The notes under the pieces: generated by a model
What the model was told of the DNA's origin: nothing
Seen by the model: only the letters and a program-made list of their open reading frames with translations
Databases searched by the model: none
Assembly (NCBI RefSeq): GCF_000826105.1
Contig: NZ_CCYK01000006.1
Location: 434,001 to 498,000 of the forward strand
Source: Pseudomonas massiliensis
GTDB lineage: Bacteria; Pseudomonadota; Gammaproteobacteria; Pseudomonadales; Pseudomonadaceae
Reading direction: 5' to 3'
DNA length: 64,000 nt
Shown: one piece after another, positions 63,606-64,000 of the stretch
How the letters are laid out: each line of letters begins with the position of its first letter
Position numbering within the stretch: the stretch's first letter is position 1
Position numbers and translations under genes: made by a program

Positions 63606-63990
63606 CATGCGCCCCTCAGTTCGACGTAGAGGCAGTATCGCGTAAAAGCCTGCGGCAGTTCTCGGTTTCAATACCGATGGTCTGAGAGGAGCATTCATCT
63701 CACCCGCGGCGCGCGGTTTCTTTATCAATAGATCGAGCCTATCTGGATGCCGAACCGCCAGATAAAGGCACTTTGCCTATATATTGCGAAAAATCCTTGG
63801 GCCAGAGCTATTTGTACCGCTTCGCTTGTCATGAAACTGCCATCTTTTCGCCACTAACCTGTCATAGGCCGCCGCAATACTTGCGCCAGATTTCGAAGAC
63901 GGGGCAGCCCAGGCGCAACCCCGCGATGCCGTCCTTCCGGACCTGTCCTTGGGGTGAATTCATCCCGCTTTAATAACCAGGGAGAACCTT
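63606..63990. other. Intergenic region with PHO-box array
   Basis: A 385 bp gap between the minus-strand DUF482 gene and the gene starting at 63991. It holds the PHO-box array at 63826-63865. No convincing gene lies in it. Confidence 0.5.
63826..63865 (+). promoter_or_regulatory. PHO-box array (PhoB sites) upstream of the right-edge gene
   Basis: TTGTCAT (63826), CTGCCAT (63837), TCGCCAC (63848) and CTGTCAT (63859) occur at strict 11 bp steps, matching the CTGTCAT-N4-CTGTCAT PHO box in tandem. The first pair is a clear box and the third unit is degenerate. The gene at 63991 should be phosphate-starvation induced. Confidence 0.72.
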
Positions 63991-64000
63991 ATGCGTCTTG
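63991..64000 (+). CDS. Start of a gene cut by the window edge
   Basis: An ATG with GGGAG 6 nt upstream begins 10 bp before the right edge (MRL...). Only three codons are seen, so no product can be named. The upstream PHO-box array suggests a phosphate-regulated protein such as a phosphate-binding protein, porin or phosphatase (inference). Confidence 0.55.

Noticed and set aside
63773..63973. 66-codon open frame before the right-edge gene
   Set aside because: It crosses the PHO-box array, lacks a ribosome site and has no family resemblance.

Overview
The window is a 64 kb chromosomal stretch of a high-GC gammaproteobacterium. The gene complement points to a Pseudomonas of the putida/fluorescens/oryzihabitans type. 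It has two FecI/FecR/TonB-receptor signalling sets behind Fur-like boxes, four chemoreceptor-type proteins, a BdlA-like PAS-PAS-MCP protein, a ClpP2-like protease, a degenerate Pseudomonas-style REP and candidate FliA promoters. No transposase, integrase, phage gene or CRISPR array was seen. Genus is an inference from gene content; no rRNA is present.

Layout. 1-5.6 kb: the end of a copper amine oxidase, a 2-oxoglutarate oxygenase and two adjacent chemoreceptor genes. 5.9-13.9 kb: a redox/hydrolase accessory region with a lipoprotein, a LysR gene overlapping a truncated carbon-nitrogen hydrolase, an old-yellow-enzyme/SDR pair divergent from a second LysR gene, an ABM-like protein, a DJ-1-like protein without the nucleophile Cys, a second copy of the SDR and a secreted esterase. 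Both SDR copies lack the YxxxK pair. 14.0-20.8 kb: a DUF305/beta-propeller pair, a hydrolase, a diguanylate cyclase and a hybrid histidine kinase. 20.9-25.9 kb: a Fur-box/sigma/anti-sigma/ferrichrome-type receptor operon, with a short duplicated receptor 3' end about 0.9 kb downstream. 26.1-30.6 kb: xanthine/uracil-type permease, periplasmic binding protein, and a UbiD-family decarboxylase with an SRPBCC protein.

30.7-37.9 kb is the most interesting part: a Fur-box/sigma/anti-sigma pair, a 939-residue TonB-dependent receptor with an N-terminal signalling domain, and, 11 bp later, a periplasmic M16 zinc protease with intact HxxEH. The receptor-protease pairing resembles the FusA/FusC and YddB/PqqL class of protein-import systems, here placed under cell-surface signalling. 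38.1-44.7 kb: a tightly overlapping operon (glycosyltransferase, UDP-galactopyranose mutase, clan GH-A glycosidase, ABC exporter) divergent from a galE-type epimerase. Together these look like a galactofuranose glycan locus.

44.8-64 kb: Nudix hydrolase, TRIC-type channel, a second hybrid kinase, class III aminotransferase with LuxR regulator, GNAT, ClpP-like protease, tRNA-Val(GAC) with terminator, a chemoreceptor, hydrolase, FocA/NirC-type channel, metallo-beta-lactamase-fold hydrolase, CHASE4-PAS-GGDEF-EAL protein, BdlA-like protein behind a near-consensus FliA promoter, and a GNAT/FemAB-like protein. At the right edge the start of a gene sits behind a four-repeat PHO-box array. All function calls rest on motifs and family resemblance read by eye; no database search was run.
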